From contig NZ_GG704781.1 of NCBI RefSeq assembly GCF_000160535.1, forward strand, positions 517,330 to 581,329: a stretch of 64,000 bases of DNA. Direction: 5' to 3'. The notes under the pieces are model-generated. The model did not search any database, was not told the DNA's origin, and saw only the letters and a program-made list of their open reading frames with translations. Position numbers and translations under genes: made by a program. The DNA is from Hallella bergensis DSM 17361. GTDB taxonomy: Bacteria > Bacteroidota > Bacteroidia > Bacteroidales > Bacteroidaceae. Below are positions 45,514 through 54,680 of this stretch, piece by piece. Numbering within the stretch: position 1 is the stretch's first letter; every line of letters starts with the position of its first letter.

Positions 45514-46665
45514 TTATAGTTTGTTCATCTTCTTATAGTAATAGAGCCAATAAGTCTTACCATAACTGTCCTTAAGTTTCGTGTAGCGCACGCGTTTGTC
45601 CTTGTTCTTGCGCCTTATAGCCTGAAATCCTTCATAGTCTGCTTCCATCACAGGGTCTTTAAAGACGACCATGGGATTGTTCCTTAGATGCGTGTAAAGT
45701 GTTAATGCTTCTTGATAATGTTTGGGAAGATCTATATTCAATTGATAATATAGTGGAAGTGATCGTGTAAAGCCATCAATATCACAATCCAACAGGTAGG
45801 CGCACAAAAGCCAATCGTGCGAAACCCGGGTGGCCTTTTTGGTTTGATGCAATGCTTTCAAATAATCCATCGGACGCAGCTTTTCCCTATAAACGACGCC
45901 CAGCTCCTTGTATAAGACACTTTCAGAAGGCATCACCAACTGAACAGAAGTTCCATTCGGCAACATGGCATCAGAACCACCAACTAATGGATACTCAAAT
46001 AACGATTCTCCAAGTTTGTTTTGTTTTGACAAAGCCCAAATCCGGAGGAAAGTCAGACTACTGTCGGTCTCTTCTTCCAGAATACCAACTTTGGAGGCGT
46101 CAGCATACTGGCCTGAAGACAAAAGCCTCTCAATGTGCATGCGATGATGGAACAAGCGATCGTTGCATCCAATAAAACATGTTAGCAAAGACATGGCGAT
46201 CATGCCAAGTAAATTTACCCACAGGGAGAAAAGCACACTTCTGTTTTGTACCTGATGATGTACGGATTCCATTTGTTTGCACATCCAAACCACCCCCGCA
46301 TATATAATCATCAATAGTGGGAAAAGCCAAAACCAATGTCCAATATAACCCTCACTTTCAAGATTTGGAGTGACATCGGTCAGTACGCCCAACAATATGA
46401 ATGGCGGAAAGTAGGTAAGTGCATGAAAAAACCCGTTTATGCGTGTTGATGTGTGGATTGCTATTTGCAAGAGCCACAACACCAAAGTGATAACTATAGC
46501 ACCAACCATGCGATTGTAATGGGTAACTCCCTTGGACAACACGTGCTGGGCAAACGATAATATATCTGCCTGATATTCATACAGATATAGAAACGAAAAA
46601 AGTAAGAAAAGAATGGAACAAACCAGCCTGATAACTGTTGTGCCATTCTTAAATTGATTTGTCAT
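45514..46665 (-). CDS. Polytopic membrane protein of unknown function (possibly DUF6057)
   Basis: A 383-residue protein with five hydrophobic helices in the first 175 residues. A soluble C-terminal half follows, with helical repeat-like segments (LSSGQYADASKVGILEEETD, LLCAYLLDCDIDGFTRSLPL, YYQLNIDLPKHYQEALTLY) resembling tetratricopeptide-type packing. The layout resembles DUF6057 proteins of Bacteroidota, but I am not certain. The last residues are basic and aromatic. It follows glgB by 18 nt on the same strand, so the two are co-transcribed. Confidence 0.65.
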   Translation of the reverse strand: MTNQFKNGTTVIRLVCSILFLLFSFLYLYEYQADILSFAQHVLSKGVTHYNRMVGAIVITLVLWLLQIAIHTSTRINGFFHALTYFPPFILLGVLTDVTPNLESEGYIGHWFWLFPLLMIIYAGVVWMCKQMESVHHQVQNRSVLFSLWVNLLGMIAMSLLTCFIGCNDRLFHHRMHIERLLSSGQYADASKVGILEEETDSSLTFLRIWALSKQNKLGESLFEYPLVGGSDAMLPNGTSVQLVMPSESVLYKELGVVYREKLRPMDYLKALHQTKKATRVSHDWLLCAYLLDCDIDGFTRSLPLYYQLNIDLPKHYQEALTLYTHLRNNPMVVFKDPVMEADYEGFQAIRRKNKDKRVRYTKLKDSYGKTYWLYYYKKMNKL

Positions 46666-46683
46666 TAATGATTTCTTCTGAAA

Positions 46684-48765
46684 TTATTGATGTCTTAACA
46701 CTACTGCAGAACGAGCGGGTATATAGAGTTTCAACCATCCCTTATGTTCTTGTTCATAGAGGCTGTCATGGTTTGTGAAGTGTGTTATACTATCATCGGC
46801 CAAACCATTGCCTCCAAAGTCAGGCGAGTCTGTATTGAGTACAACCTTATACGAACCTTCAGGAACGAGAAAACCATAATCCGTGAACGATCGATTAGGC
46901 GAAAAATTAAATACGAATATCAAGCTGCCACGCATGAATGCCAACACTTGGTCACCGTCATTATGCCATATCTCCTGTACTGGTTGCTCATTGAACTTCT
47001 TCTCACTCTTAATTACCTTGAGCATTGCTGCATCAAAATCGCCGAGATGATGATAGTTCAATTCTTTGTTGTCAACAAGATTCCACTGGCGACGTGCATA
47101 TTTATGACTCCACCCATTGCCTTCGCGAGGGAAGTCTATCCACTCTGGATGTCCAAACTCATTGCCCATAAAGTTGAGATAGCCACCATTCATGGCCGAG
47201 GCTGTAGCCAATCGAATCACCTTGTGCAAGGCTATACCGCGATGAACAATATCATTTTCGTCTCCCTTTTTGAAATGCCAATACATGTCGGCATCTACCA
47301 AACGGAATATAATCGTCTTGTCGCCAACGAGGGCTTGGTCATGGCTTTCACAATATGAAATGGTTTGTTCGTCCGACCGTCGGTTCTTGATTTCCCAAAA
47401 GATGCTGCTGGGTTTCCAGTCTTCGTCTTTGAGTTCTTTGATTGTCTTGATCCAATAGTCTGGTATGTTCATGGCAAGGCGGTAATCAAAACCATAACCG
47501 CCATCTTTAAATTGAGCAGCAAGTCCGGGCATTCCACTAACTTCCTCGGCTATGGTAATAGCTTGTGGATTATATTCATGAATCAACTTGTTAGCCAGTG
47601 TAAGATAGCAAATGGCATTGTCGTCTTGATGTCCATTAAAATAATCATCATATGAAACAAAAGCCTCGCCCAGTCCATGACTATAATATAACATGGAAGT
47701 GACCCCATCAAAGCGGAATCCATCAAAATGGAACTCACTAAGCCAATACTTGCAATTGCTCAATAGGAAGTGGATCACCTCGTCTTTGCCATAATCAAAG
47801 CACAGGCTGTCCCAGGCTGGATGCTCGCGTCGTTCGCCCGGATAAAAGAATTGGTTAGGGTCTCCAGCATAGTTGCCAAGTCCTTCGACCTCATTTTTCA
47901 CGGCGTGAGAATGGACAATATCCATAATTACAGCAATACCCATTTCATGAGCAGTGTCAATGAGTTCCTTCAGCTCCTCGGGAGTACCGAAGCGACTTGA
48001 AGGAGCAAAGAATGAGCTGACATGATAGCCAAAACTTCCATAATAGGGATGCTCCTGAATAGCCATTACCTGTATGCAGTTGTATCCAGCTTTCGCTATT
48101 CGTGGCAATACATTATTCTTGAACTCCGTATAGCTACCTACTTTTTCTGCATCCTGAGCCATGCCTATGTGGCATTCGTATATAAGCAACGGGTCCTTCT
48201 TGGGACGAAAGTTCTTCTTTTTCCAGCTATAGGTTTCTTGGGGATCCCAAACCTGGGCAGAGAATATCTTTGTGTGTTCGTCTTGGACAACGCGTTGTGT
48301 CCACGCCGGAATACGTTCGCCTTCACCACCATCCCATTTCACATGAATCTTATACAAATCTCCATGTTTTATGGACTTTTCCGGGAGTTTCAGTTCCCAA
48401 TTTCCATCACTGGTAATTCTCTTGCAACGATAAAGGTCGTTCTCTGTCCAATCGTTGAAATCGCCTACTAAATAGATTTCTGTGGCATTGGGTGCCCATT
48501 CTCGGAATACCCAGCCACCATCCGATGTTTTATGTAAGCTGAAGTAATTATAACCATTGGCAAAATCTGAAAGAGACATCTTGCCATTCTGAGTCAACTG
48601 ACTTATCTTCCATAAGGCATGTTCATGACGGCCACGTATTGCCTCTTCAAAAGGTTCAAGGTACGGGTCGTGAGCAACGATTCCAATATGTTTTGGAGTA
48701 GAGCTTTTTTGCGAGTTAGAAACTTTCCTCCGAGTATCCTCTTTTACATTCCTTTTAGTTGCCAT
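46684..48765 (-). CDS. glgB: 1,4-alpha-glucan branching enzyme
   Basis: A 693-residue GH13 enzyme that adds alpha-1,6 branches to glycogen. An N-terminal CBM48 module (about 70-180) precedes the (beta/alpha)8 barrel. Catalytic regions are visible: IVMDIVHSH, the nucleophile Asp in FDGFRFDGVT, the acid Glu in IAEEVSGMPG and the transition-state Asp in CESHDQAL. The N-terminal 30 residues are basic. Neither glgA nor glgP is nearby. It lies between yhcH (24 nt) and the membrane-protein gene (18 nt). Confidence 0.95.
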   Translation of the reverse strand: MATKRNVKEDTRRKVSNSQKSSTPKHIGIVAHDPYLEPFEEAIRGRHEHALWKISQLTQNGKMSLSDFANGYNYFSLHKTSDGGWVFREWAPNATEIYLVGDFNDWTENDLYRCKRITSDGNWELKLPEKSIKHGDLYKIHVKWDGGEGERIPAWTQRVVQDEHTKIFSAQVWDPQETYSWKKKNFRPKKDPLLIYECHIGMAQDAEKVGSYTEFKNNVLPRIAKAGYNCIQVMAIQEHPYYGSFGYHVSSFFAPSSRFGTPEELKELIDTAHEMGIAVIMDIVHSHAVKNEVEGLGNYAGDPNQFFYPGERREHPAWDSLCFDYGKDEVIHFLLSNCKYWLSEFHFDGFRFDGVTSMLYYSHGLGEAFVSYDDYFNGHQDDNAICYLTLANKLIHEYNPQAITIAEEVSGMPGLAAQFKDGGYGFDYRLAMNIPDYWIKTIKELKDEDWKPSSIFWEIKNRRSDEQTISYCESHDQALVGDKTIIFRLVDADMYWHFKKGDENDIVHRGIALHKVIRLATASAMNGGYLNFMGNEFGHPEWIDFPREGNGWSHKYARRQWNLVDNKELNYHHLGDFDAAMLKVIKSEKKFNEQPVQEIWHNDGDQVLAFMRGSLIFVFNFSPNRSFTDYGFLVPEGSYKVVLNTDSPDFGGNGLADDSITHFTNHDSLYEQEHKGWLKLYIPARSAVVLRHQ

Positions 48766-48789
48766 AGCATTATTGGATTGATGGTTATA

Positions 48790-49236
48790 TTAGACGCTAA
48801 CTTTGAAAATAGCCTTTCTGAATGACGACTGAGCCGAAATGCCAGGAGCATGTCCATCTTGTGGCATAAAGATAACAAACTGTCCCGGTTTCACTGTCAC
48901 GAAAGTTTGGGAGCCCACCCCGAGCAACTTAGCCATATCCTTGTCTTCATTGTATTCAGCAGCAGGTAGGTCCTTCACTGGGATATATCCATAGGTCTCC
49001 GATGTACTGATAGGTACCTGAATGTCTATCATCTTTTTATGATATTCCATGGCAGCCTCCTCCCGCGTTTTACCTTTGAGCGTTTGAATATTTACGAATA
49101 CGTCTTTATTCCTTATAAGATGCTTGCCATCTTCTAATGTCTCCAGCTTATTCGACTCCAAAAAGTTAACGACATCCTGAAACAACGGATTCAGGGAAAC
49201 GTATTTCTTTAAATTCTCTAATGTGTCAATTATCAT
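48790..49236 (-). CDS. YhcH/YjgK/YiaL-family cupin-like protein
   Basis: A 148-residue single-domain protein of the DUF386 family, related to the EbgC small subunit and to sugar-acid proteins. Features include KTREEAAMEYHKKMIDIQVPI and the histidine-bearing VTVKPGQFVIFMPQDGHAPG, which is a metal-binding cupin strand. Relatives are linked to sialic acid or sugar-acid catabolism; with no sugar operon here, the substrate is unknown. The downstream glgB gives a loose carbohydrate context. Confidence 0.87.
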   Translation of the reverse strand: MIIDTLENLKKYVSLNPLFQDVVNFLESNKLETLEDGKHLIRNKDVFVNIQTLKGKTREEAAMEYHKKMIDIQVPISTSETYGYIPVKDLPAAEYNEDKDMAKLLGVGSQTFVTVKPGQFVIFMPQDGHAPGISAQSSFRKAIFKVSV

Positions 49237-49259
49237 AAATTATAGTATAAAGAATTAAT

Positions 49260-50387
49260 TTAATTATCATTAAAACGACGCCCACTGTCGTAATGCCCCG
49301 TTGAGATGACCTGACCGTTCCGATCCTTCTCCACAAATCGTCCGTCTCGTATATCATTGACATAGGTTCCTTCAAAGCGCTTGCCATTTTTCTGCTCCTC
49401 TATGGCTTTGCCATTACGCATGCCATTTTTATAAGTTCCCTTGAAACGTGTGCCGTCGGCGTAATGAATAATCACCTCACCATCGATTTTGCCATTCACA
49501 AAATCTCCATCAAACACATCCCCATTTTTCTTGGTGAGTTTGCCTCGACCATTTTGAAGATCATTTTTCCAAAGTCCCTCGTATTTGTCTCCTTGTGCCC
49601 ATACAAAAGTGCCAAAACCATGACGGTTACCTTCGGCGAAACGTCCTGTATACCGATCGCCATTGGCATATTTAAAGATGCCCTCTCCCGTACGTTCTCC
49701 TTGATCATAATCACCCTCGTATCGGTCACCGTTTTGAAATATATATATACCCCTGCCCTGCTGAATATCGTCTTTCCACTGACCTTTATAGACGTCGCCA
49801 TCAGCATACTTGTTTACACCATAGCCCGAGCGCTGGTTGTTAACCCATTCGCCCTCGTAAGTTGTACCGTCTCCCCAGTCGAAAAACCCTTTTCCTTCCT
49901 TCTTGTCATCTTTCCACTGTCCTTTATAGTAGGCTCCATTGGCATATGTATATTTGCCTTTCCCTTGTCGCATGTCGTGATACCAGTCTCCGTCGTACTT
50001 ATCTCCGTTAAAGTAATACATGATACCATGTCCTTGCTGATAATCTCTAAACCATAACCCTACATACTTATTATTGTTGTTAAAATAATAAGTACCGTGT
50101 CCATGTTGCTGATTTAAAATCCATTGTCCTTCGTATTTTTCTCCATCAGAAAAAGTGTATATGCCATATCCGTGCCGTTTACCCTTAACGAAATCACCTT
50201 CGTAAGTGTTGCCGTTGTCAAACAATACACTCCCCTTACCCTGTGGTTTGCCAGCAGCCATTTGTCCTTTATATACCCCTCTAATACCAACCTCCTGCAC
50301 AGTACATGAGCCCAATGTTATTTTCTGAGCATAATTGCAGATTGGAATTGAGAGAAATAATAAAGCCAATATCTTTTTTTTCACCAT
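49260..50387 (-). CDS. Exported MORN-repeat protein
   Basis: A 375-residue protein with a signal peptide (MVKKKILALLFLSIPICNYAQ) followed almost entirely by MORN repeats of 23 residues. About thirteen or fourteen repeats follow the pattern Y-x-G-x-W/F-x(6)-G-x-G-x(3)-[FYW]-x(2)-G-D. Tandem MORN units form an extended beta-hairpin rod. In eukaryotes they bind lipids or build scaffolds; bacterial exported forms have no settled role. First gene of a unit with yhcH, glgB and the membrane protein; promoter core at 50413-50420. Confidence 0.92.
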   Translation of the reverse strand: MVKKKILALLFLSIPICNYAQKITLGSCTVQEVGIRGVYKGQMAAGKPQGKGSVLFDNGNTYEGDFVKGKRHGYGIYTFSDGEKYEGQWILNQQHGHGTYYFNNNNKYVGLWFRDYQQGHGIMYYFNGDKYDGDWYHDMRQGKGKYTYANGAYYKGQWKDDKKEGKGFFDWGDGTTYEGEWVNNQRSGYGVNKYADGDVYKGQWKDDIQQGRGIYIFQNGDRYEGDYDQGERTGEGIFKYANGDRYTGRFAEGNRHGFGTFVWAQGDKYEGLWKNDLQNGRGKLTKKNGDVFDGDFVNGKIDGEVIIHYADGTRFKGTYKNGMRNGKAIEEQKNGKRFEGTYVNDIRDGRFVEKDRNGQVISTGHYDSGRRFNDN

Positions 50388-50412
50388 TCAGAATTTTTGT
50401 TATATTCAATTT

Positions 50413-50420
50413 CAAAGATA
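50413..50420 (-). promoter_or_regulatory. Promoter -7 element for the MORN/yhcH/glgB unit
   Basis: The minus strand reads TATCTTTG, 26 nt before the ATG at 50387. Confidence 0.55.
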
Positions 50421-50517
50421 GTAATAATAATCGAATATAAACCTTGTACGATTGATATTTAAATCTTTAAATTACGATTTTAACATTATTAAATAAGCCC
50501 CGTTGTTTATATTTTCG

Positions 50518-50525
50518 TAATTTTG
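50518..50525 (+). promoter_or_regulatory. Promoter -7 element for kdsB
   Basis: TAATTTTG, 22 nt before the ATG at 50548. Confidence 0.5.
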
Positions 50526-50547
50526 CACTATCAACAAAGACCAAAAC

Positions 50548-51300
50548 ATGAAGAAAATTGCAATTATCCCTGCACGATACTCATCAACCCGATTCCCAGG
50601 CAAACCTTTGGCGCTACTTGCAGCAAAACCTGTCATTCAACATGTTTATGAAAAAGTATCACAGATTATAAGCGAAACATGGGTAGCCACAGACGATGAA
50701 CGAATTTTCAACAAAGTGAAGGAATTCGGCGGAAAAGCCGTGATGACGCGAGCAAACCATCAAAGTGGAACTGACAGGATACAAGAGGCGGTCAGTCACA
50801 TAAAAACCGATGCAGAAATAATCATCAACATCCAAGGAGATGAACCTTTCGTACAGCATTCTCAAATCAACACCCTGTGCAAACTTTTTGAAGACCCTGA
50901 CACCCAGATCGGTACCATCGGAAAAGTGTTCTCGGATATCGAAGCGGTTGAGAACCCCAATTCTCCCAAAGTCATTATAGACAACCATCAGTTTGCCATG
51001 TACTTTTCTCGTTCTCCAATTCCATTTATAAGAGGGGTTGAAAAAAAAGAATGGATTAATCATTTCCCTTTCCTCAAACATATTGGCATCTATGCGTATC
51101 GAAAAAATGTATTAGAAAAAATCACGCAATTGCCACAGTCTTCATTAGAAATAGCAGAAAGTTTGGAGCAGTTGCGATGGCTTCAAAATGGATATAAAAT
51201 TAAAGTTGGGTTCACTGATGTTGAAACAATTGGAATTGATACACCTGCGGAATTGGAAAAAGCTGAGCAATACTTACGTAGTCACCCGACTGACATGTGA
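50548..51300 (+). CDS. kdsB: CMP-KDO synthetase
   Basis: A 250-residue cytidylyltransferase that activates KDO with CTP for lipid A and core synthesis. The N-terminus IAIIPARYSSTRFPGKPL is the CTP-binding loop, IINIQGDEPF holds the metal-binding Asp, and MYFSRSPIPF and FLKHIGIYAYR are family motifs. Full length; shows that the organism makes KDO-containing lipopolysaccharide. It looks monocistronic. Confidence 0.97.
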   Translation: MKKIAIIPARYSSTRFPGKPLALLAAKPVIQHVYEKVSQIISETWVATDDERIFNKVKEFGGKAVMTRANHQSGTDRIQEAVSHIKTDAEIIINIQGDEPFVQHSQINTLCKLFEDPDTQIGTIGKVFSDIEAVENPNSPKVIIDNHQFAMYFSRSPIPFIRGVEKKEWINHFPFLKHIGIYAYRKNVLEKITQLPQSSLEIAESLEQLRWLQNGYKIKVGFTDVETIGIDTPAELEKAEQYLRSHPTDM

Positions 51301-51368
51301 TATATTATGTTGTAGCAATTAAGTTTTACCGGGTTTCATACCTCAGTTCTGCTTGTAAACGAATGTTA

Positions 51369-51376
51369 TAATTTTG
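51369..51376 (+). promoter_or_regulatory. Possible promoter -7 element for the sigma factor gene
   Basis: TAATTTTG, about 105 nt before the ATG at 51481. The leader is very A/T rich, and no -33 TTG is at the right distance, so confidence is low. Confidence 0.35.
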
Positions 51377-51480
51377 TAAATAAGGGTAATGAAATTGTTA
51401 CTCTTATTTATTTTTACTATATTTAGTTCGCTTTTAAATAAATCGTTTTATTAAAAGCTTTTTATTACCATTTTATAAGC

Positions 51481-52353
51481 ATGAGACAACTTAAGATTCA
51501 GAAGAGTATAACAAACCGTTCCAGCGAAGCATTAGACAGATACCTTGTTGAAATAGGACGCGCACCCCTCATATCGATTGACGAGGAAATAGAGCTCTCC
51601 CAAAAGATTCGGAAAGGGGGCAGAGAAGGTCAGAGGGCAAAAGACAAACTCATCACTTCCAATCTTCGCTTTGTTGTATCTGTCGCAAAACAGTATCAAC
51701 ACCAAGGATTATCATTAACTGACTTGATAAACGAGGGGAACATCGGACTTATCAAGGCTACTGAAAAGTTTGATGAGACACGAGGATTTAAGTTCATATC
51801 ATATGCTGTGTGGTGGATTCGCCAGAGCATACTGCAAGCTATCGCCGAACAAAGTCGAATTGTGAGGCTTCCCTTAAACCAAGTTGGAACTCTGAGCAAA
51901 ATCAACAAGGAAATCAACAATTTCGAGCAAAGGCACGAGCGCCGTCCAAGCACTCAGGAAATAGCCGAAGCCATTGATGTGGAAGCAGGTAAGATAAGGA
52001 TGAGCATGATGGCCGACGGACATCATGTGAGCATAGATGCACCTTTTCAGGAAGATGAAAGCAACTCTATGGCAGACATTATGGCCAGTGGAGATGACAC
52101 CAGAACAGACAAGAGGGCTGATCACGAAAGCATGGCTCAAGAGCTGAATACCGTACTTGAGAGTGTTCTAAAAGAACGAGAAATAACCATTATTAGAGAA
52201 TGTTTCGGCATAGGATGCCATGAACTGGGACTTGAGGAAATTGGCGATCGTTTAGGTCTGACACGCGAACGGGTTCGACAGATAAGGGAAAAGAGCATTG
52301 CAAAACTACGTGAAAGCGGGAATATTAAAATTTTGATGAAGTATTTGGGATAA
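51481..52353 (+). CDS. rpoD: Primary RNA polymerase sigma factor (RpoD/SigA type)
   Basis: A 290-residue sigma-70 protein, the compact form typical of Bacteroidota, lacking most of region 1.1. Region 1.2 is at the N-terminus (SSEALDRYLVEIGRAPLIS), region 2 contains LTDLINEGNIGLIKA and FKFISYAVWWIRQSI, and region 4.2 ends with LEEIGDRLGLTRERVRQIRE. It recognises the TTG/TAnnTTTG promoters noted throughout. Identity as the primary factor is inferred from size and conservation. Confidence 0.95.
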   Translation: MRQLKIQKSITNRSSEALDRYLVEIGRAPLISIDEEIELSQKIRKGGREGQRAKDKLITSNLRFVVSVAKQYQHQGLSLTDLINEGNIGLIKATEKFDETRGFKFISYAVWWIRQSILQAIAEQSRIVRLPLNQVGTLSKINKEINNFEQRHERRPSTQEIAEAIDVEAGKIRMSMMADGHHVSIDAPFQEDESNSMADIMASGDDTRTDKRADHESMAQELNTVLESVLKEREITIIRECFGIGCHELGLEEIGDRLGLTRERVRQIREKSIAKLRESGNIKILMKYLG

Positions 52354-52357
52354 GTTA

Positions 52358-52385
52358 GCCCACGCCGCTACGGTGGCTGTTGGGC
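52358..52385 (+). terminator. Hairpin after the sigma factor gene
   Basis: Arms GCCCA/TGGGC enclose an inner CGCCG/CGGTG stem (one G-U), beginning 5 nt after the stop. No U-run follows; it could end rpoD transcription or act in the leader of the ABC ATPase gene. Confidence 0.35.
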
Positions 52386-52440
52386 AATTGCCTTTGCGAC
52401 CACCAAGGGTATCCTGTTTTGACAACGATATACAGATTTT

Positions 52441-53187
52441 ATGCAAATAGATATCAGCAATCTGGTTAAATCATTTGGTGAGAAAACCGTTGTAAACATC
52501 CCACAGTTCACCATACATCACGGAGAAATCTTAGGACTGGTAGGTAACAACGGTGCTGGCAAAACCACCCTGTTCCGTCTTATGCTCGATTTGCTCCAGG
52601 CCAGTCAAGGTAATGTGTTTCTCACCCCCATGAAAGAGGAGGGCGACCAAGAGCCAGATCCCATCGATCCGGCACAGTCAGAGGAGTGGAAAAAAATAAC
52701 AGGTGCATATATTGACGAAGGATTTCTCATCGACTTTCTTACTCCGGAAGAGTATATTGATTTCATAGCCAAGGTAAACGGAATAGAGACCATAGACTGG
52801 AAAAACATTGAGTCAAGTCCTATAGGCCAATATCTTCCTTTTACCAATGGCGAAATTTTCGGACAGAAAAAATATATTCGAAACCTCAGCGCAGGTAATA
52901 AACAAAAAGTAGGGATCATCTCCATTTTATTCACCCAACCAGAATTAATCATTCTTGATGAGCCCTTTAACTTTCTTGATCCGTCAGGACAAAACATTCT
53001 CAAGAAACTTTTAACTGATTATCATGCCAACACGGGAGCAACCCTACTAATCAGTAGTCATAATTTGCAACACACCGTAGACATCAGCACCCGAATAACT
53101 TTGCTCGAACATGGGCAAATCGTTGAAGATCTCTCTAACGAAAAAGGCAGTGCCAGAGAAACACTGGAGGCATACTTTAAGGCTTGA
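52441..53187 (+). CDS. ABC transporter ATP-binding protein, orphan
   Basis: A 248-residue ABC ATPase with all motifs: Walker A GNNGAGKT (35-42), signature LSAGNKQK, Walker B LIILDEPF and the switch His in ISSHNLQ. Between Walker A and the signature there is an acidic insert (residues about 60-80, EEGDQEPDPIDPAQSEEW). No permease gene is adjacent: upstream is rpoD and downstream a convergent MATE gene. It resembles the ATPases paired with DUF5687 membrane proteins, and such a protein lacking its own ATPase is encoded at 39395. Confidence 0.88.
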   Translation: MQIDISNLVKSFGEKTVVNIPQFTIHHGEILGLVGNNGAGKTTLFRLMLDLLQASQGNVFLTPMKEEGDQEPDPIDPAQSEEWKKITGAYIDEGFLIDFLTPEEYIDFIAKVNGIETIDWKNIESSPIGQYLPFTNGEIFGQKKYIRNLSAGNKQKVGIISILFTQPELIILDEPFNFLDPSGQNILKKLLTDYHANTGATLLISSHNLQHTVDISTRITLLEHGQIVEDLSNEKGSARETLEAYFKA

Positions 53188-53225
53188 GTCCTTTTATTTT
53201 TGCAGTTCACCAACAATATGATAGT

Positions 53226-54617
53226 TCAAGCTTTGGCCGAAACTTTCAGCGATTTCATCCAACTACCGCGCCATATACGTACCAGGAAGATAATGCCACG
53301 GAACGTCAACTCACTGGCCATTGCCACCCATACACCCTTAAGTCCGTACTGCTGGGCAAGATAATAAGCCAAAGACAGACGCACACACCACATTGAAATA
53401 AGATTCATGACAGCGGGCTTGAGGGTGTCACCAGCTCCCACACACACAGAATAGCTCACGATGGAAGCGGCAAAGAACGGCTCAGCAAAGGCCTCGATGC
53501 GCAATACTGCGGCACCAAGCTCGCGAATCTCGTCCACGGGAGAGAGGAATCCGATCATTTCCGGTGCAAAAATATACATCAACACACCCATAAACGCCAT
53601 AACCAGCATACCGATACCAATGGTCATGTGAGCGAAACTCCGACACAGGTCGTTGCGCCCCGCACCATGGGTCTGCCCCACCAGCGTTGTGGCCGCTTCG
53701 CCGATACCGTAACCGGGCATATAGCAGAGACTCTCCGCAGTGATGGCAAACGAATTGGCTGCTATGGCAAAGTTGCCCAGCGGAGCCACAATGAGCGTAC
53801 TCACCACTTGCGCTCCACTCATCAACACAGACTGAATAGCAATGGGCAAGCTGATTTTCAGGGCATTGCGAACATAATCCCACACCCAAACAAAAGGCGT
53901 ATGGTCAAGATGGAGCGCCAAAATCTTGTTACGACGCACGGCCATGTACGACATGGGGATTACTGTCAAAACATAGGCACTCATTGTACCCAGAGCGGCT
54001 CCCATAACGCCGAGTTCAAGTATATAGATATAAAAATAGTTGAAAACTACATCAAGTATACATAGAATAATGCTCAGTATACTCGGGATGTGCATATCGC
54101 CGGAACTCTTCTGCATGGCACTCATCAGGTGATAGAGCAACACCACGGGAAGTGTGAGCGAATAAATAAGAAAGTAGACAGAAGCATCGGAAGCAATATC
54201 TGCTCCCCCTCCCAGCCAAAAAGGCAACGGACTGTGGATAGTCACTCCTATTGCACTCATCAGTAATGCAAAAATCAAACCACAAACAATGGCATGACGA
54301 AACACCTGCCGAGCCTTGAAGAAATCGTTGGCTCCAATGAAATGAGCTACCTGTACGGAAAAACCGATACTCGCTGCACTCATCACCGAGCCCATGAGCC
54401 ACGTGGTGGTTTCCACCAAGCCGATGCTTGCGGAGGCCTCTGCTCCCAGATGTCCCACCATAGATGCATCGATAAAAAACATCATTACCGTGGTGATCTG
54501 TGCCAGCATGGACGGAATACTCAGTTCTACAATAAGGTTGAACTTCTCCCTGCCACTCAACGGTAGTTGCTCCCGTATCTTAGCCAGCAAAGCCTCACTT
54601 CGTTTGTTACTTAACAT
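53226..54617 (-). CDS. MATE-family multidrug/toxin efflux protein
   Basis: A 463-residue carrier with twelve helices in two bundles, normal MATE length. The motifs VELSIPSMLAQITTVMMFFIDASMVGHLG and the second-half equivalent ISLPIAIQSVLMSGAQVVSTLI are shared by both lobes, as expected of the family. It exports cationic compounds by Na+ or H+ antiport. A likely promoter with TTG-N19-TACCTTTA lies at 54636-54665. Upstream on the same strand is the candidate 460-nt RNA with a terminator 68 nt before this ATG. Confidence 0.92.
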   Translation of the reverse strand: MLSNKRSEALLAKIREQLPLSGREKFNLIVELSIPSMLAQITTVMMFFIDASMVGHLGAEASASIGLVETTTWLMGSVMSAASIGFSVQVAHFIGANDFFKARQVFRHAIVCGLIFALLMSAIGVTIHSPLPFWLGGGADIASDASVYFLIYSLTLPVVLLYHLMSAMQKSSGDMHIPSILSIILCILDVVFNYFYIYILELGVMGAALGTMSAYVLTVIPMSYMAVRRNKILALHLDHTPFVWVWDYVRNALKISLPIAIQSVLMSGAQVVSTLIVAPLGNFAIAANSFAITAESLCYMPGYGIGEAATTLVGQTHGAGRNDLCRSFAHMTIGIGMLVMAFMGVLMYIFAPEMIGFLSPVDEIRELGAAVLRIEAFAEPFFAASIVSYSVCVGAGDTLKPAVMNLISMWCVRLSLAYYLAQQYGLKGVWVAMASELTFRGIIFLVRIWRGSWMKSLKVSAKA

Positions 54618-54635
54618 ATATATGGTTTGCGCGTG

Positions 54636-54665
54636 TAAAGGTACATAGTTTTACATAAAATGCAA
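54636..54665 (-). promoter_or_regulatory. Probable promoter of the MATE gene
   Basis: On the minus strand TTG (54665-54663), a 19-nt spacer and TACCTTTA (54643-54636), one mismatch from TAnnTTTG. It would start about 12 nt before the ATG. If used, the RNA upstream is independent of the pump gene. Confidence 0.45.
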
Positions 54666-54680
54666 AATGAAACTGCATTA

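Noticed and set aside
46744..47358. 204-codon antisense frame inside glgB
   Set aside because: It is a shadow of the GH13 catalytic region; no promoter or start context supports it.
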